A stretch of DNA of 64,000 bases. It comes from Euryodendron excelsum. Lineage: Eukaryota > Streptophyta > Magnoliopsida > Ericales > Pentaphylacaceae. Of this stretch, positions 10,100 to 21,761 are shown one piece after another. Location: NCBI GenBank assembly GCA_033060915.1, contig CM065397.1, forward strand, positions 23,079,001 through 23,143,000. The letters run 5' to 3'. Within the stretch, counting starts at the first letter, position 1. The number at the start of each line of letters is the position of its first letter. A program made the position numbers and the translations under genes. Below the pieces are notes generated by a model. It was not told the DNA's origin, ran no database searches, and saw only the letters and a program-made list of their open reading frames with translations.

Positions 10100-11922
10100 A
10101 CCAGCGTGAAAGAGCTAATATTTGGATCTAGTTTCCTAAATGGGAGATTGGATTTGGTTTCCTAAAGGGAAGATAGGATTTGGCATGGATTTGGAAGGAT
10201 GATGTTTTAGAGACCCTAGATTTGGAAGACTATAGTTTTGACATAGAAAATAGATTTTGGAAACCTAGGTTTTAAGGTAAGATTGGAAAACATGTTTTAA
10301 GAAAAGAAGTTAGGGTTTCCTAATCGAATAATAGGGTTTTTAGACTGAGTTTGTGGACCTCTTTCATGCTGGAGGAGACTCTGTATTTATAGAGAGAAGA
10401 ATGACTTGGCGCCTGTTGCAGTGGTGTCAGGCCAAAAATCTTTCTGGGGCCACTAGGAATGGCGCCAAGCCAAATATTGGTTTGGCGCCACTAGTAGTGG
10501 CCCCAGCCACTTAGGAAAGTTTTAACGTCCACAAGCGACGTATCTTCAGAAGATTTGGGCGCCTGTACTAGTGATTATCATGTAATTTTTAGCCTGGTTT
10601 TACAAGGAGTGACTCCTAAAGGTTCGGGAATGATTTGAAGGGACCGAGAATGACTTGGAAGGCCAAAAAGGGGCAGGAACCCTTAGAATAGTGTCCCGAA
10701 GGTAATAGACTTGAAAAATGATGACAGGATGTGTTGGAAGGGTCAACTGGGCCATTAGGGGCAAAACGGTCAACTAGATTGGAAAACTACCGGGATGGAC
10801 TCGAAATGTCCCGGAAGAAGGCTCGAGGTTTGGAAACATTATTTAGAATGTCCTAGGAGGTTACTAGTTTGATATCTAGAGCCGGTGTGGTTGAAAAAGG
10901 CGACCGGCCCTCAAGGGGCAAAATGGTCATTTTGCACCGAGTTTGCCAAAATTGACTCGGAATGATCTAAAAAGTTAATCAATGGTTGGGAATACTATAA
11001 AAAGCATTCTCAGGAGGTTATCGGTTTGATACCCAGAGCCGGTGTGGTTCTCGGGGCGTTCGAATGCCTAGGGGCAAAATTGTCATCTTAACCGGAAAGT
11101 CTCAGAATATGCCCGAAACTTACTAGAAGGCACCTAATCATGCCGGATTGCTTTTAAGACAATCTTGAAAAGGTGGATTTACCGTTCTGAGAACTTAGGT
11201 ACTTTCTCGAGAAACGTGCTGAAAATGGCCCTAGGGGCAGTTTGGTCATTTTTCACCGGAGTGGGCTAGCAGGCACTGGTGTTGACCTGGGTTTTAGACG
11301 GCGGTCCTGTGATACAGGGGTTTGTTGGCAATTTCCTATGTCGACCTGTTTGCGAGTACTTCCGCTACTCTAACGGTTCGCGATCATTCTTGAGACTGCT
11401 TGATCTTGGAAAGCTGCTAAATGAACTTAATGCCTGAGGAATCAACTTTCTCAAAAGGCGTGCCGAAACGGACATTTCTGCTTTGGCGGACTAGTAGGCG
11501 CCAAAGGTGGACTATTCTACCATCTAGGGGACTTGGGGTCTCGTCCTAGTCGACGGGTTTGAAGGGACTTATCGTTCTGAATAGTTCACTCGGAAACCTG
11601 CCAGATTGGATAGGTTTTAACACCTTGAGGAATCAACTTTCTCGAAAAGTGCGTCGAATTTAATTGGAATTAGAATTGAAAATGGAATTGAAAGGGGACT
11701 TACTGTCTTCGGAAAGACGTGCCTATTAGAATTGGACCGATCAACGCCCTTAAGGGCGTTTTGGTCATTTTGCCTCTATTTGGGCTCGAAGGGCCTGCGA
11801 AACGATTGATTGACAGGATTAGACTTGGAAAGTTGATTTAGATTGGAATACGTCCATATTGACATGAATATTAGTGTGGATGGACAGGAGACTGCCGAAC
11901 GGGCAAAAATGGGGTACTTACA
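10100..11922 (-). mobile_element. Copy B 3' LTR, incomplete
   Basis: In sense it starts TGTAAGTACCCC at 11922 and runs through U3 and the TATA box to about 10330. It then jumps to a mid-U5 segment (10126-10320) and stops. The last roughly 195 bases match 21541-21737 of the 5' LTR almost base for base. The U5 end is missing. Only one unit of the 81-bp array core is present (about 11690-11730). Confidence 0.82.
10385..10510 (-). promoter_or_regulatory. LTR core promoter, copy B 3' LTR
   Basis: The sense strand has CTATAAATAC at about 10393-10384, preceded by GGCGCC palindromes between 10410 and 10510. Confidence 0.6.
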
Positions 11923-11945
11923 GTTGCCCCTCTTTTTCTGTCTTT
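11923..11945 (-). promoter_or_regulatory. Polypurine tract, copy B
   Basis: The sense strand reads AAAGACAGAAAAAGAGGGGC directly before the 3' LTR. The position and composition are those of the plus-strand primer site, and the tract is conserved in L and D. Confidence 0.75.
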
Positions 11946-13424
11946 GTTTGTCGAAGATAGAAAACGATAAAGTAAGAGTCCCATGTTGACCATGAGGCGG
12001 TCGAAAGGACGGACTTTGGAAATTTTTTGAAAACGAGAGTTTGGAAACAGATATTGGGCCCAAAAGGCCTTTGAAATTGAGTTTTGGCAGGAAAAAAGGC
12101 AAAGCTTCCAAGAATTGGCAACTGGCGCCACTATGGAAGAAATGCCTTGGCGCCACTAGCAGTGGTGCTAGGCCTAGGATCAAAACTAGAAACTTTTCTA
12201 GTTCTAACACTTGTGGGATTTTGAAAGATTTTCGCAAAATCGAGAGGCATTGCGAAGAAACCAACTTGGACATTGAAAAAGCGCTTCTTAAAGACCACGG
12301 GGGATTGCCAGAAGTGAACGTCGTCACCGAAAAGTCACTGGAAGAGAAGTTTTCGCTAGAGAACTCCATAAGGTGAGTTTTTGAGTTTATGTTGATTTTG
12401 ATGTGAGGAATTCCATTTAAGTTGTGTAAATAGTGAAAATTGATGTTTTGATATATTTTGAACACCGTGGTGAAGTTATTTTTGCATTTTAGTACTTGTT
12501 TGATTGAATTTGAGTGATTATATGAAGGGAGTTTATGCAGGAATTGGGGGTTTGTTGCTATAGGCTTAGGTGTTGAGTTTTTTAGCTAGTTTTTTATATT
12601 GTGTGCCTTAGAAAAATGTGTTTAACAGTCGTATGAAGTTTTGTAATTTTTCAAAAACTTTTGAATTTTTTATTTTTTGAAAAATAGAAAAAAAAGACTT
12701 AAAAAAAATAGGGAAAATGGAGAAAATTGAGAAAGTGATGAAATTAAGGGAGTTTAAAATTTAGAAAAATTTGAGAATATTTTAGAAAACATTTGAAATG
12801 ATTTTGAAAAATTTTAGGATAACTGTGATCACCATTGATTTATTTAAAAATGAAACGAGTCTTTTGGGAAGTTTGAAAATTTGAAAAGTGTGTGCGGGTG
12901 TTGGTGTTATGTGATGGTGATGTTTGTAGAGTTCATGGCTTGTGTTTTGTGTTGATGTGGTGGGTGTTGTAGGGACCATTTTTAAACGAAATTCTGTCGA
13001 AATTTTTAGAATTTGGAAAATAGTTGGAAAAGGTTTTGAATAAAATCTTTTTGAAGTAAAAAGACAGAAAACCCTAGAAATTTTAGAAAACTTATTTTGA
13101 CTTGAAATTGACAAATGAAAATGTATAGGAAATTCATTTTGACTCGAAACTTGACCTTTTAAATCAAAATGTGTAGAAAATTTATTTTGACTTGGAATTT
13201 TGAAATCAAAATGTGTAGGAAATTCATTTTGACTTAGAAATGAAATTTTAAAATCAAAATGTGTAGAAAAATCATTTTGACTTAGAATTGGATTTAGATT
13301 CAAAATGTGTAGGAAATTCATTTTGATTTATCACTTGAAATCTTATTTATTTATTTTATTTTATTATTATTTTTAACTACATGTATCGTATATTAACAAC
13401 ATTTATCTTGCTTACCTTTCTAGG
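11946..13424. other. AT-rich spacer between 3' LTR and antisense gene (copy B)
   Basis: It holds no convincing gene. It includes two GGCGCC motifs near 12124-12155. At 13118-13325 there are five imperfect copies of a 42-49 bp unit around AAAATGTGTAGGAAATTCAT. A splice-acceptor-like TTTCTAG|G (13417-13424) directly precedes the ATG of the antisense gene, so the stretch may be its 5' intron. Confidence 0.6.
13118..13325. repeat. Short tandem repeat, 5 units of 42-49 bp
   Basis: Copies of AAAATGTGTAGGAAATTCAT, each followed by TTTGACTT-like bases, start near 13118, 13166, 13208, 13257 and 13302. Confidence 0.75.
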
Positions 13425-15249
13425 ATGGCAGCTGCAGGCAACGATGGTTTTGAGAGGAGACGCTGCTCCGGGAAGGCAGCTAGGACATATTTTATTAGCG
13501 GCTCTAGTCGTTCTAGGGGTAGTCATCGATCCATTGGACGGGCATCTTCTAGTCAGAGCGGACGGGGGAGTAGACTACCTATCGACCCCTTTCCTCCAGT
13601 TGAGCAGGCCTTTGAGGAGGATATTGGTGCTGAGGAGGAGGTACCAGGTCTTGGTGACCAGGTGACTAGTTATGGGAGAGCTTCCTCTAGACATAGGTAG
13701 ACGGATGCTAATTTGGGTGACCTGGAGGTACCGGACATTCCATCGCTCAGGGATCTTGCTTATCACCCCAATGTGTATTCTAGACAGCATTTGCCCCCTC
13801 CGCAAGTACACACAGTTTTTAGAGGGGTTGTTCATCAGGTCTTCGTGACCATGTAGTGGGCTGCTCCATCATATCGTGCCTTCTTGGCTGAGATCGGATT
13901 CAGAGCTTTTATGGGATTACAAGCTAATCGCATGAACCGACATCTGGTGCTAGTGCTTATCAAGAGATGGTTTGGAGAGACTGGGACTTTCTATTTTGTT
14001 GGCTTTGAGTTAGGTCCCACCCCCTTGGATTGGGCGATCATCACAGGGCTTTCCTTTGTTGGTTGGCGGATCACCTTGTAGCTGGTCAGCAGGGACGATG
14101 CATGCATTCTATTGGACTTGTCCCCTCCAGAGCATTCTACTTTCCCAGTTTCCTGGCTTAGTCAGGATGACAGTACCTTTGTTGTTGAGCCATCCCCTGC
14201 TCGGTGCGACATCATGAGGCGGCGACTTTTTGGTTGCAACAACAAGAAGTCGCTCGTGCCTTTTCGGTTGGTGAGCATAGTAGCTGATCTTGGGGCTTTA
14301 TCTGAGCTAGATTGGGGGTCCTTTTCCTTTGGCTGCTTCCTTCTATCGATGCAGGTCCGGACTTCTTCCCGTTGGGGCAGCATGACTAGTTTCTAGCCTT
14401 TTCTTGTCTGGTGGAGCTATGAGTACCTACCTGTCCGTCGCCTTGCAGTTATCGAGGACGACCTTTATCCTCGTGCTTTGAGGTGGGCTCGTGATCGAGT
14501 GGCCCAGCGATCGGAGATTACTGACTTTGTGTTGCTACGAGCGAACCTAGAGTTGATTGAGGCGAGGGACGTGACTTGGCCGCCCTTTATCGGGTCAGTT
14601 CATTATGAGATAGTGCGGTACTTGGTCTCGTTGTCCTTGTCGAGGGCTGCTTTTCTCAATGACGATACTTGGGAGTCCTATCTAGGAGAGTGACACTGGC
14701 ATCTGTTTCATAAGGAGTTCCAATCAGCAGGAGCTCCGTCGGAGTATGTGTTTGGTGCCTTGGTGGTGAGAGTGCCTATCCCCTATCAGGAGTGGCAGCC
14801 GGGTGCCGAGTTCTTACTTTCTTCGGATACAGACTACGCTGCACACTTTGGGGCTCATTCTGTCAGTGCCATCACCTAATTTGAAGTAGTAGTTGGCGGA
14901 TACGCTGTGGACCAGGAGGTGGTTGACTTATGGCACCGTGCCGAGGGATACGTGCCCCAGGCTGAGTTTGCTGCTGTGAGGGATTAGAGGGATCGATACC
15001 AGACGGAGCTAGATCAGTATCAGGCAGAGGTGGCTTCCTTGACGGCTTGGATAGCTCAGCTGGGAGGTGGCGGGGTGTGTCGTCTTTTCCTTCCTTCTTT
15101 TCGCTTTGCTATTATTTAGTTATTCTTTTATGTGACTGATTTCGACTCTGTCTTCTTTGCAGGATGCTAGTGCTTTGAGTAGCTATCCGCCTCCTCTGGA
15201 TCCAGGTTTTAGGGACTTCGATCCTAAGGACATTGATTTTGACCTTTGA
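13425..15249 (+). pseudogene. Plant mobile domain (aminotransferase-like) gene, antisense to copy B, decayed
   Basis: A single frame starts MAAAGNDGFERRR at 13425, right after an acceptor-like TTTCTAG|G. It contains seven in-frame stops (13698, 13854, 14079, 14394, 14691, 14877, 14985). After a Ser/Arg/Gly-rich N-terminus, the region 13884-14080 reads GFRAFMGLQ, then RWFGETGTFYF, then LGPTPLDWAIITGL. That is the plant mobile domain pattern shared by MAIL1-like proteins and transposon ORFs (family recognised from memory). An intron from about 15075 to 15162 (ending TTCTTTGCAG) joins a last exon coding for DASALSSYPPPLDPGF and ending TGA at 15247. The gene opposes gag, as extra antisense ORFs do in Tat-lineage elements. 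Its role is unknown. Every stop could come from one transition in a Gln or Trp codon. Confidence 0.8.
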
Positions 15250-15639
15250 TAGATGCCCTTTACCGTAGACCCTGATCTTCCTTTACCCCTATTCCTGAGA
15301 TGTATTTATATTAGACAGTTTTATTTTGTAACTCTTATACAAAGATGGATATTTATTGTAGTTAGATATATGGACATGCAAAGACATTTATGGTTTTGAC
15401 AGCTAAGTATATGATCAAATGCATGGATAGAGATGATGATGGTGTATATTTATCACATGAGATAATATTGTATTGGTGATTTTTATTTCTACAGGGAGTT
15501 ATATCCTATGTATGCAAAGCTTATGCAGATTTTTGTTTTTTAAAATGTATGCACCTATGAGGAATATATTAGCTAACAGAATGACAAGCGGTGTTGTCGA
15601 ACTTGTTATCTTCGGGATGGTAACTCCTTCTTTTTTTTT
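15250..15639. other. 3' flank of the antisense gene (copy B)
   Basis: AT-rich, with no gene seen. It may hold the 3' UTR and polyadenylation region of the plant-mobile-domain gene. Confidence 0.4.
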
Positions 15640-15659
15640 GGGGGGGGGGGGTGGGGTGT

Positions 15660-15698
<39 letters not shown>
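15640..15698 (+). repeat. Poly(G) tract
   Basis: Twelve G, a short G/T stretch, then 39 uninterrupted G (15660-15698), preceded by nine T. It can form G-quadruplexes. The matching place in copy L (about 51640-51800) has no such run. Poly-Gly and poly-Pro ORFs across it are artefacts of the run. Confidence 0.9.
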
Positions 15699-17150
15699 CT
15701 GGCCACTCCTTTGGCTCAATCTTTCCTTGACTGGATGATAGCATTTCGTACCTTTCTCACCCTTTTGACTGCCTCCAACTCTCTGCCTCGGGGTTAGTAT
15801 ATAGGGTTCTTGGGCTGAAACTCTCAACTCTCGGGGTTTTAGCAATAGCTTACCTGACCTTTAGCAGAGCGATAAGCGACCAATTTTTCAATTCGAGAAG
15901 ACTTTGCTTTAGGACTATAATGTAGGCTAGGTTATAGGATTTTTGAAACGATGGGATGTGTGGGCTCAAATTCGATGTTGTTTTCAGTAGGGTTTAGATC
16001 TGTACCATCCTTGACTCTCTTTCTCAGTAGGGTTTGCATCCTTCTTTAGCTTTGGCAACGTATCTAGCTCATTTAGATCAAGCAATCTGTTTTCAATCAG
16101 AGTAGACTTTAGTAAGGTTGTAATGTAGGCTATGGTTTCAGGGTTTTGCAAGAAAGGGTAAAGGCTCGAACCTATTCTTTCTACTAGGTTTCTTTGTAAC
16201 CTAGGATCACCTTTAAATTTCCTTATTGCTTTTACTATATACTTCTCAGAGTGAAAATGACTCTTTTCTTTCACCCTTTCTATATGCTTTTTGAGATAAA
16301 CATGACTCTCTTCTCTTTCGTTCTTCTTATTATGCTTTTGAAGATGACTTAATCATTTTTTCTTCAGACCTTTCCTTAGATTTTTTTTTTTTTTTTGGCC
16401 TTTTGCCCCTTGACAACTCTTTTCCTTCGCTTTGTCCGAGTATTTCTACCATCCCTTTTTCTTTAGACCTTTTCCTTAGCAATCCAACCTAACCCAATGT
16501 GCCTGGTGATCCCTAGGTTGGGGTTTTCTCGAAAAAGATAAATGGCTCGACGGGTTTGGCAAGGGGTTGTTACTGACTGTATGGGAAATGAAATGAGGGC
16601 CTCTCTTCACTTTGAACTAGATTGCTTGATCTATAAAGCCTTCAATGCTGCCTTAGCACAGTGGAGGTGGATACCATTCCTAGAGTTCTCAAATATTGTC
16701 TGTCCTAGTGTGGGGAGGACAGTCTTGGATCGAGGTTGACAAGGAAAATTTTTGTTTTCTGCGAGGTACTAGGGCTTAAGCAAAGGAAATTTTTATGGGA
16801 ACATGAAAGATAGCTCCTCTTCATTTTGATAATCCGGCCACACATCGCTTAGCTTCAGTGTCTTGCAAGTGTTGCCTTCAGGTAGTTTCCTCACTCGTCA
16901 TTGTCCTCTCTTTCTTTGGAAAGCTGATTATTTGGCGAGTGGTTAACTCATTCTATCATCCCTTCAAGTCGGATCATTCCATAAAATAAACCAGGCCCCT
17001 TGCATAGAAAGTAGTTTCCATTCACAAGAAAAAAGAAGGCAATAGCAATGAATAAAAAGACTTAATCATTTTATCTTATCAATGAAAAGCATATAGTTCT
17101 GTTTTAAAGAAACAAAAATGCAAATATTAATTTAAGGACGAAATGTAAAG
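15699..17150. repeat. Degenerate 200-230 bp tandem repeats in the spacer of copy B
   Basis: There is no convincing gene. One repeat type is marked by TAATGTAGGCT (about 15918 and 16120). A second type (about 16500-16870) carries TGTGGGG, GCGAGGTACT and TTAAGCAAAGG. Both recur in copy L at 52260-53760. Several minus-strand stops interrupt the 96-codon ORF region near 16000-16270, which matches no family I know. Confidence 0.65.
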
Positions 17151-17210
17151 GGTTAGAAAGAAAGTGGGTGAAAACACCCCTCTTTTGTATGCTTTTGCAG
17201 GGATTCCGCC

Positions 17211-18292
17211 TCAGTAAGGCCTCGGGGCAATGCCCACATCTTCATTCCATGCACAGTTGGGATCTTTGGTCGAGGCAGGATAACTACAGGTTTCTCCCAG
17301 GGTTCCAAGCGACTTGGCAGTGATGATGCAATCATCTGCTTCCTTGACTGTCTTGGCTTTCTTTGCTAGTTCCTTGGTTTCTCTAGTAAACCGATTGGGT
17401 AGCTTTTCTTCTTCCAACTTAATAGACTTGACTTGAGCTCGAGGTTTTCTACTCTGGCATCTGGCCGTGCCCTAATGTTCCTCAGGCGTGCATAAAGGTG
17501 GGTTCTTATTATTGAGCTTGAATGGCTCCTGGTCAATCTTCTCAGCAGATTCGTCTACGAGTTCATCTTCAGGGACCGACACTTTATCAGGGTTGCACGA
17601 TGACCAGGGCTGACACTATTCTTCGTCTCTGCATTCCATTTCTTCGCCATCCTTGTAGTATATCTCTTGGCATGTAGTGAAACAAACCTTGTTGTTACCA
17701 AATTTTGTAATAACGTTGACGATGTGGTCTAGTGGAGGGTCTGTAGTGGCGTTCAAAGGAGGATTTGCTGGTCATAAGCCGATGATCTTGTTATCTATCA
17801 GGTCTTGAATCGTATGCTTGAGGGTCAAACAATCCTCAGTGTTATGTCTTTGGCTGCCCGAATGGTACTTACAGCTTGCTGCAGGTTCAAAGTAATGAGG
17901 CAGAGGATTGGGCTGAGGTCTAGCAGGTATAGGCTTCAGATATCCAACTGCTAAGAGACCAAAATAGGCCGTGGTCTGTGAACACGCGAGTTTAGTAAAT
18001 GTCCATTTTTTTCTACTTGTTTGCCTAGGCCGAGGAGGTGTTGCAGATGTTTTTAAAGATTGGGAACCGAGTTTTGGTGAGGTCACAACCAGGTTGATGG
18101 TTCGGGAATTGAAAGGACTTCGGGTTTTATGTTTGAAAATGAGATGATTTTTGATGACAGGGCCAGATGGGTTAAGCTGGTATCCGTAGGAGAGATTATA
18201 TAATCTAGGGGTTTGGTTAGAGGTTCGTTTGGGTGGCATCGGAGCAAGGCCCTTGGCCTGAGGAGGTCATTGGTAAGCAATGGTTGGGGCAT
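17211..18292 (-). pseudogene. gag: Gag C-terminal remnant (copy B)
   Basis: The minus-strand frame beginning at ATG 18239 has a stop at 17774-17772 and further stops before the same frame reopens at 17417-17211. It holds a basic/proline-rich region, then CKYHSGSQRHNTEDC and LKHTIQDLIDNK, clearly parallel to the C-terminal part of copy A Gag (417-494), including the shared LKPIPARP motif. The Gag core (PDFQKYDG type) is absent, so the N-terminal half is deleted or replaced. The 17417-17211 part is lysine/glutamate-rich and has no recognised domain. No protease or RT follows; repeats begin at once. It cannot yield a working capsid protein. Confidence 0.8.
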
Positions 18293-18532
18293 AGTCTTGG
18301 TCTTCCTTCTTCATCCTTTTTCATCCGTCATGGGTTTGGGCTTGCGAGGACTCTGCTTACTCATGGGTTGCATGGGATAAGAGTGAAGCGAGTATGTTCT
18401 ATTTTGGTTATCCTATGTCTGACTCCTCTCGCCTCCGCTAGTAGTAGAGTTAAAGTATTGAGAGTGAGTGATTCCATGGGCGTTTCTTAGCTTTTGGCCT
18501 ATAACGACGCGGGGAACGAGGAGAGGTACCCT
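18293..18532 (-). other. Region between leader and gag remnant (copy B)
   Basis: On the minus strand a possible acceptor (TTTATTGGTTTCCAG, AG at 18532-18531) is followed by an ATG at about 18479 and a short open stretch unrelated to the Gag N-terminus of copy A. This may be where the Gag core was lost. Confidence 0.4.
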
Positions 18533-19967
18533 GGAAACCAATAAAGGAAAAAGTTAGTGTCTTATTTAGACAAGCCTTTATGCCATGCATGCCCTAAGGA
18601 TGCCCCTACTTGAGGGGGGCAACTAATTATGATGTATTGGCTCACTTTTGAAGATAAGGGATTTGCCCCTGTATGTAGATACCTGACCGTCAAGTGGCGA
18701 ACTTCATCCATTCATATACTCACCCATCCGTTCATTCGAGGAAAATGAATAAATACATTTAACTTTGGGTTTTAGATACAAAAGAATTGAAATACATTTT
18801 AACAGGGGCAGGAGAAACATTTTCCCTTGGGGTTACACCTGTCTAGTTTTACATAAGAAGTCCTAAACTACTCTTGAATCTTCGGATTCGCCTTTGTTGG
18901 ATTTGATGTCAAGGAGGTTGCTGAGCGACCTTGTTGATCGGTTGCCCCTTGTCTTCTTGGCAACCCTATCTCCGTGAGCATAGAGGGATTGGGGCCCCTC
19001 TTATGGAATGAACTAATGTGCATGTCATGAGTCCTTAGGGTTACATGGGAGCCCTTAGGGTTTAGGTAGGTTTAATGCAAGGGAGAGTGAACTAGATGTC
19101 ACTCTCAATGGGTTGATCATATGCATGAGAATGCAGTGACTTGAGTTACTTTGAACTCTTGTCTTAACATGGAATATGGATGCATGAAAACGGATGCATA
19201 GAGTATAAGGAAAGAGAATACAGTTAAAGTAAATATGCATGTATAAGCAGTTAGACAGGTATTATAATAGTAAGAATACAATCATTATAACAACATGTAT
19301 AAATAAAAGTAAGAGCAGTCGCCCTTTCCTCCATAGTTTTGAAAACAATGCGCGTGTCTTAAATTTAGCAAAGGTTCGGCTATGTAAGGTGTCTATATGA
19401 GCATGAGGTTGAGGGTTGACTAATGCGTCCTAAAAAGGCTCGGTCCCTGGATCTTCAAACCTAGGCCCACTCCCTGAGGTGGTGCCATGATCGGTTGGTG
19501 ATCTAAGGGGGGGAACCATCAAAAGGTTGTAGGCAAAGAAACTGACACAGCATCTTGTCCACAACCAATATACCGTTCCCCCTTTCTAACTAGAAGGGTC
19601 ATATCAGGGTAAAAATGCAAGTATGTAGAATGCAAGTGCACGTGCAGTGTGTGTGTGATTTTTGAAAGCGAAGGAAGGAGCCCAACAACTCCCATTTATC
19701 CTGTTCATCACATTCATGCATAACTGTTAATAAAATAAAATTGTAAATACAAAGCACACCTACAAAACAAAGATGCAAGAGTTAGTATGTGGATGGCAAA
19801 CTTAATACAAGATAATATGAATGGAGTTAGATGCATGTTTTTTTTTTAAAACAATTTTGAAAATTCGATTTTGAAAAATTTAAAGTGAATAAGATTGAAC
19901 AAGTTAATTAAAGACTCTCCATGGGTGAAGGGTGAAGAGACATGACTATGGCCTAACCCACTAAGTG
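18533..19967 (-). other. Untranslated leader (copy B)
   Basis: Close match to the copy A leader over its length, including TTGCCCCTTGTCTTCTTGG (about 18940-18960) and the TATACCGTTCCCCC block (about 19569). No gene. Confidence 0.75.
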
Positions 19968-19985
19968 TCCCTAGTGGAGTCGCCA
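19968..19985 (-). promoter_or_regulatory. Primer-binding site, copy B
   Basis: The sense strand reads TGGCGACTCCACTAGGGA, two bases from the LTR terminus at 19988. It differs from the copy A site at two positions. Confidence 0.8.
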
Positions 19986-19987
19986 GT

Positions 19988-21761
19988 TGTCGCGCCCAGT
20001 TTTTTTGCACTCGAGGAATACACACACAAGCGGGAAAAATGTTGTACTCTCTCGTTAGAACTCATTCTCCTAGAAGAATGAGTACGACTAGGTTTGATTT
20101 GAAATAGATTTGAATAAAGGGCTTTTAGAAAAAGATTCGGTGTCGCCACCTAACTTAATTAAAGTGAGTTAGGTCACCTAAAAATTAAGCATAATCCGAA
20201 GACTACACTTAGGGTTTTTGGAAAATGATTTTGAAAGTACTTCCTCAAGAGAGGGTTTTTAAGAAAACAAGTTGTTTGACAACCTTTGAAAAACATTTAA
20301 GCCCTTTTTTTTAAAATAACTCCATTTTTTGTCTTTCGAAACAGTGATCCTATATTCGGAGGTTGGTTACGAGTAGCGAAGACACACTAAGCCATCACCC
20401 TATCCCGCCCTTGCGATACCTACATGTCTATTCACCCTAAATTCACATATGAGAGTCTTCAACTAACAAAAGTCCAAAACTATCCACTTTAGAAAACAAT
20501 TTTAAAAAGAATGATGCATGATATATAATTGCAAGAGAGCGAGTTGAAAAATAGATTTGGAAATAGATTTGAAACGAAATTGATTTGATTTAAAAACAAA
20601 TTTGAAAAGATAGATTTGAAATTGGAAATAAAAATTTAAAAACAGACTTTTGGAATTGGAAACTTGAAATAGATTATGGAATTGGAGATTTGAAAAGAGT
20701 TATGGAAATAAAAGCTTGAAAAAGATTTTTGACCGCACTCATGAGGGTTGCCTACGTATCCTTTTTGAGGAATCAGGTCAGTCATAGTTTGGATAAGAGT
20801 CCGATAGAAAATAGAATGTTTGATTGGAAGAAAGAAATTTTGATTGGGAATTTGAATTGGAAGATTAAGAGATTAAACTTTGATTGTAAGATTTGAAAAG
20901 ATTTGATTTTGGAAAGCTTGGTTTTAGGAAACCTAGACTTAAGAAAGACTTGAGACTTAGGAAAGATTTGACTCAAGTGTTGAACTTGGAAGATTAGGGA
21001 AAGATTGGAATTTAGAAAAAATTTGAATTAGGAAAGTGTCATTTTAGGAAAGTTTTCGAATTAGGAAAGTTTTGATTTAGGAAAGTTTTGAAATAAGAAA
21101 GGTTTCGTTTTAGGAAAAAGGAATGTTTTTGAAATAGAAAAGTTTTGAAAGTAAGAAAGTTTTGAGTTTAGAAAGTTTTAGATTTAGAAAGATTTGAAGT
21201 TTAGGGAAGTTTAGAATTTTAAAAGGATTCAAAGTTTGAGTTTTAAAAATTCTTGAAATTAGGAAAGGTTTGAGTTTCAAAAAGATTTGAAGATTTATAT
21301 TTGGAAAGTTAAGATTTGGAAATGGATGAAACTAGGAAAGGGTTGAATTAGGAAAGAATTGGAAGCTTAAAGTTTAAGGAAAGATTTGAAAGTTTGAGTT
21401 TTGGAGACCTATGGTTTAGGAAGGTATGAGATTAGGAAAGGTTTAGACTAGGAAGGATTGAGATTCCTATTTCCTAAAACAAGGGATTGGATTTTGTTTC
21501 TAAAAAGAGATGGTTTGATTTTATTTCCAAAAATAGAGGATTGAATCTAGTTTCCTAAACGGGAGATTGGATTTGGTTTCCTAAAGGGAAGATAGGATTT
21601 GGCATGGATTTGGAAGGATGCTGTTTTAGAGACCCTAGATTTGGAAGACTAAAGTTTTGACGTAGAAAATAGATTTTGGAAACCTAGGTTTTAAGGCAAG
21701 ATTGGAAAACATGTTTTAAGAAAAAAAGTTAGGGTTTCCAAATATTAGCTTGTTCAAGATG
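19988..21761 (-). mobile_element. Copy B 5' LTR, U5 half only
   Basis: It runs from the TGTCGCGCCC terminus through the GACCGCACTCATGAGGG block and the purine-rich tract. It stops abruptly after AGGGTTTCC at 21739. TATA box, U3 and the TGTAAGCACC start are missing, so this copy has no 5' promoter. Confidence 0.85.

Larger units (their letters stand above)
10100..21761 (-). mobile_element. Copy B: non-autonomous giant-LTR element with damaged LTR ends
   Basis: This 11.7-kb minus-strand insertion splits the LTR of D. In sense order it has a partial 5' LTR (21761-19988), PBS (19985-19968), leader, gag remnant, tandem-repeat spacer, an oppositely oriented plant-mobile-domain pseudogene, an AT-rich stretch, PPT (11945-11923) and a partial 3' LTR (11922-10100). 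No RT, RNase H, integrase or protease frame is seen. The flanks are 11-bp direct repeats rather than the usual 5 bp. The outer ends carry a 13-bp perfect inverted repeat, AGCTAATATTTGG (10113-10125) and its complement (21738-21750). Both LTRs are cut in the same mid-LTR region. Confidence 0.82.

Noticed and set aside
11776..12465. 229-codon minus-strand ORF across the B 3' LTR start
   Set aside because: It crosses the LTR/PPT boundary, shows no domain, and equivalents in L are not open. Chance ORF.
12782..13321. 179-codon minus-strand ORF
   Set aside because: It is AT-rich and made of the 42-49 bp repeat (NEFSTHFDFK-like units), with no domain, so compositional.
15473..15845. Glycine- or proline-rich ORFs
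   Set aside because: They are translations of the poly(G) run on either strand.
15984..16274. 96-codon minus-strand ORF as a remnant of pol
   Set aside because: There is no RT, RNase H or integrase motif, and it overlaps the tandem-repeat spacer. The counterpart region in L is not conserved as a frame.
10100..21761. Copy B as a Mutator-like DNA transposon
   Set aside because: It has TIR-like ends and an 11-bp duplication, but only 13-bp TIRs and no transposase, while the content is plainly an LTR element. Kept as one hypothesis in the findings rather than an annotation.
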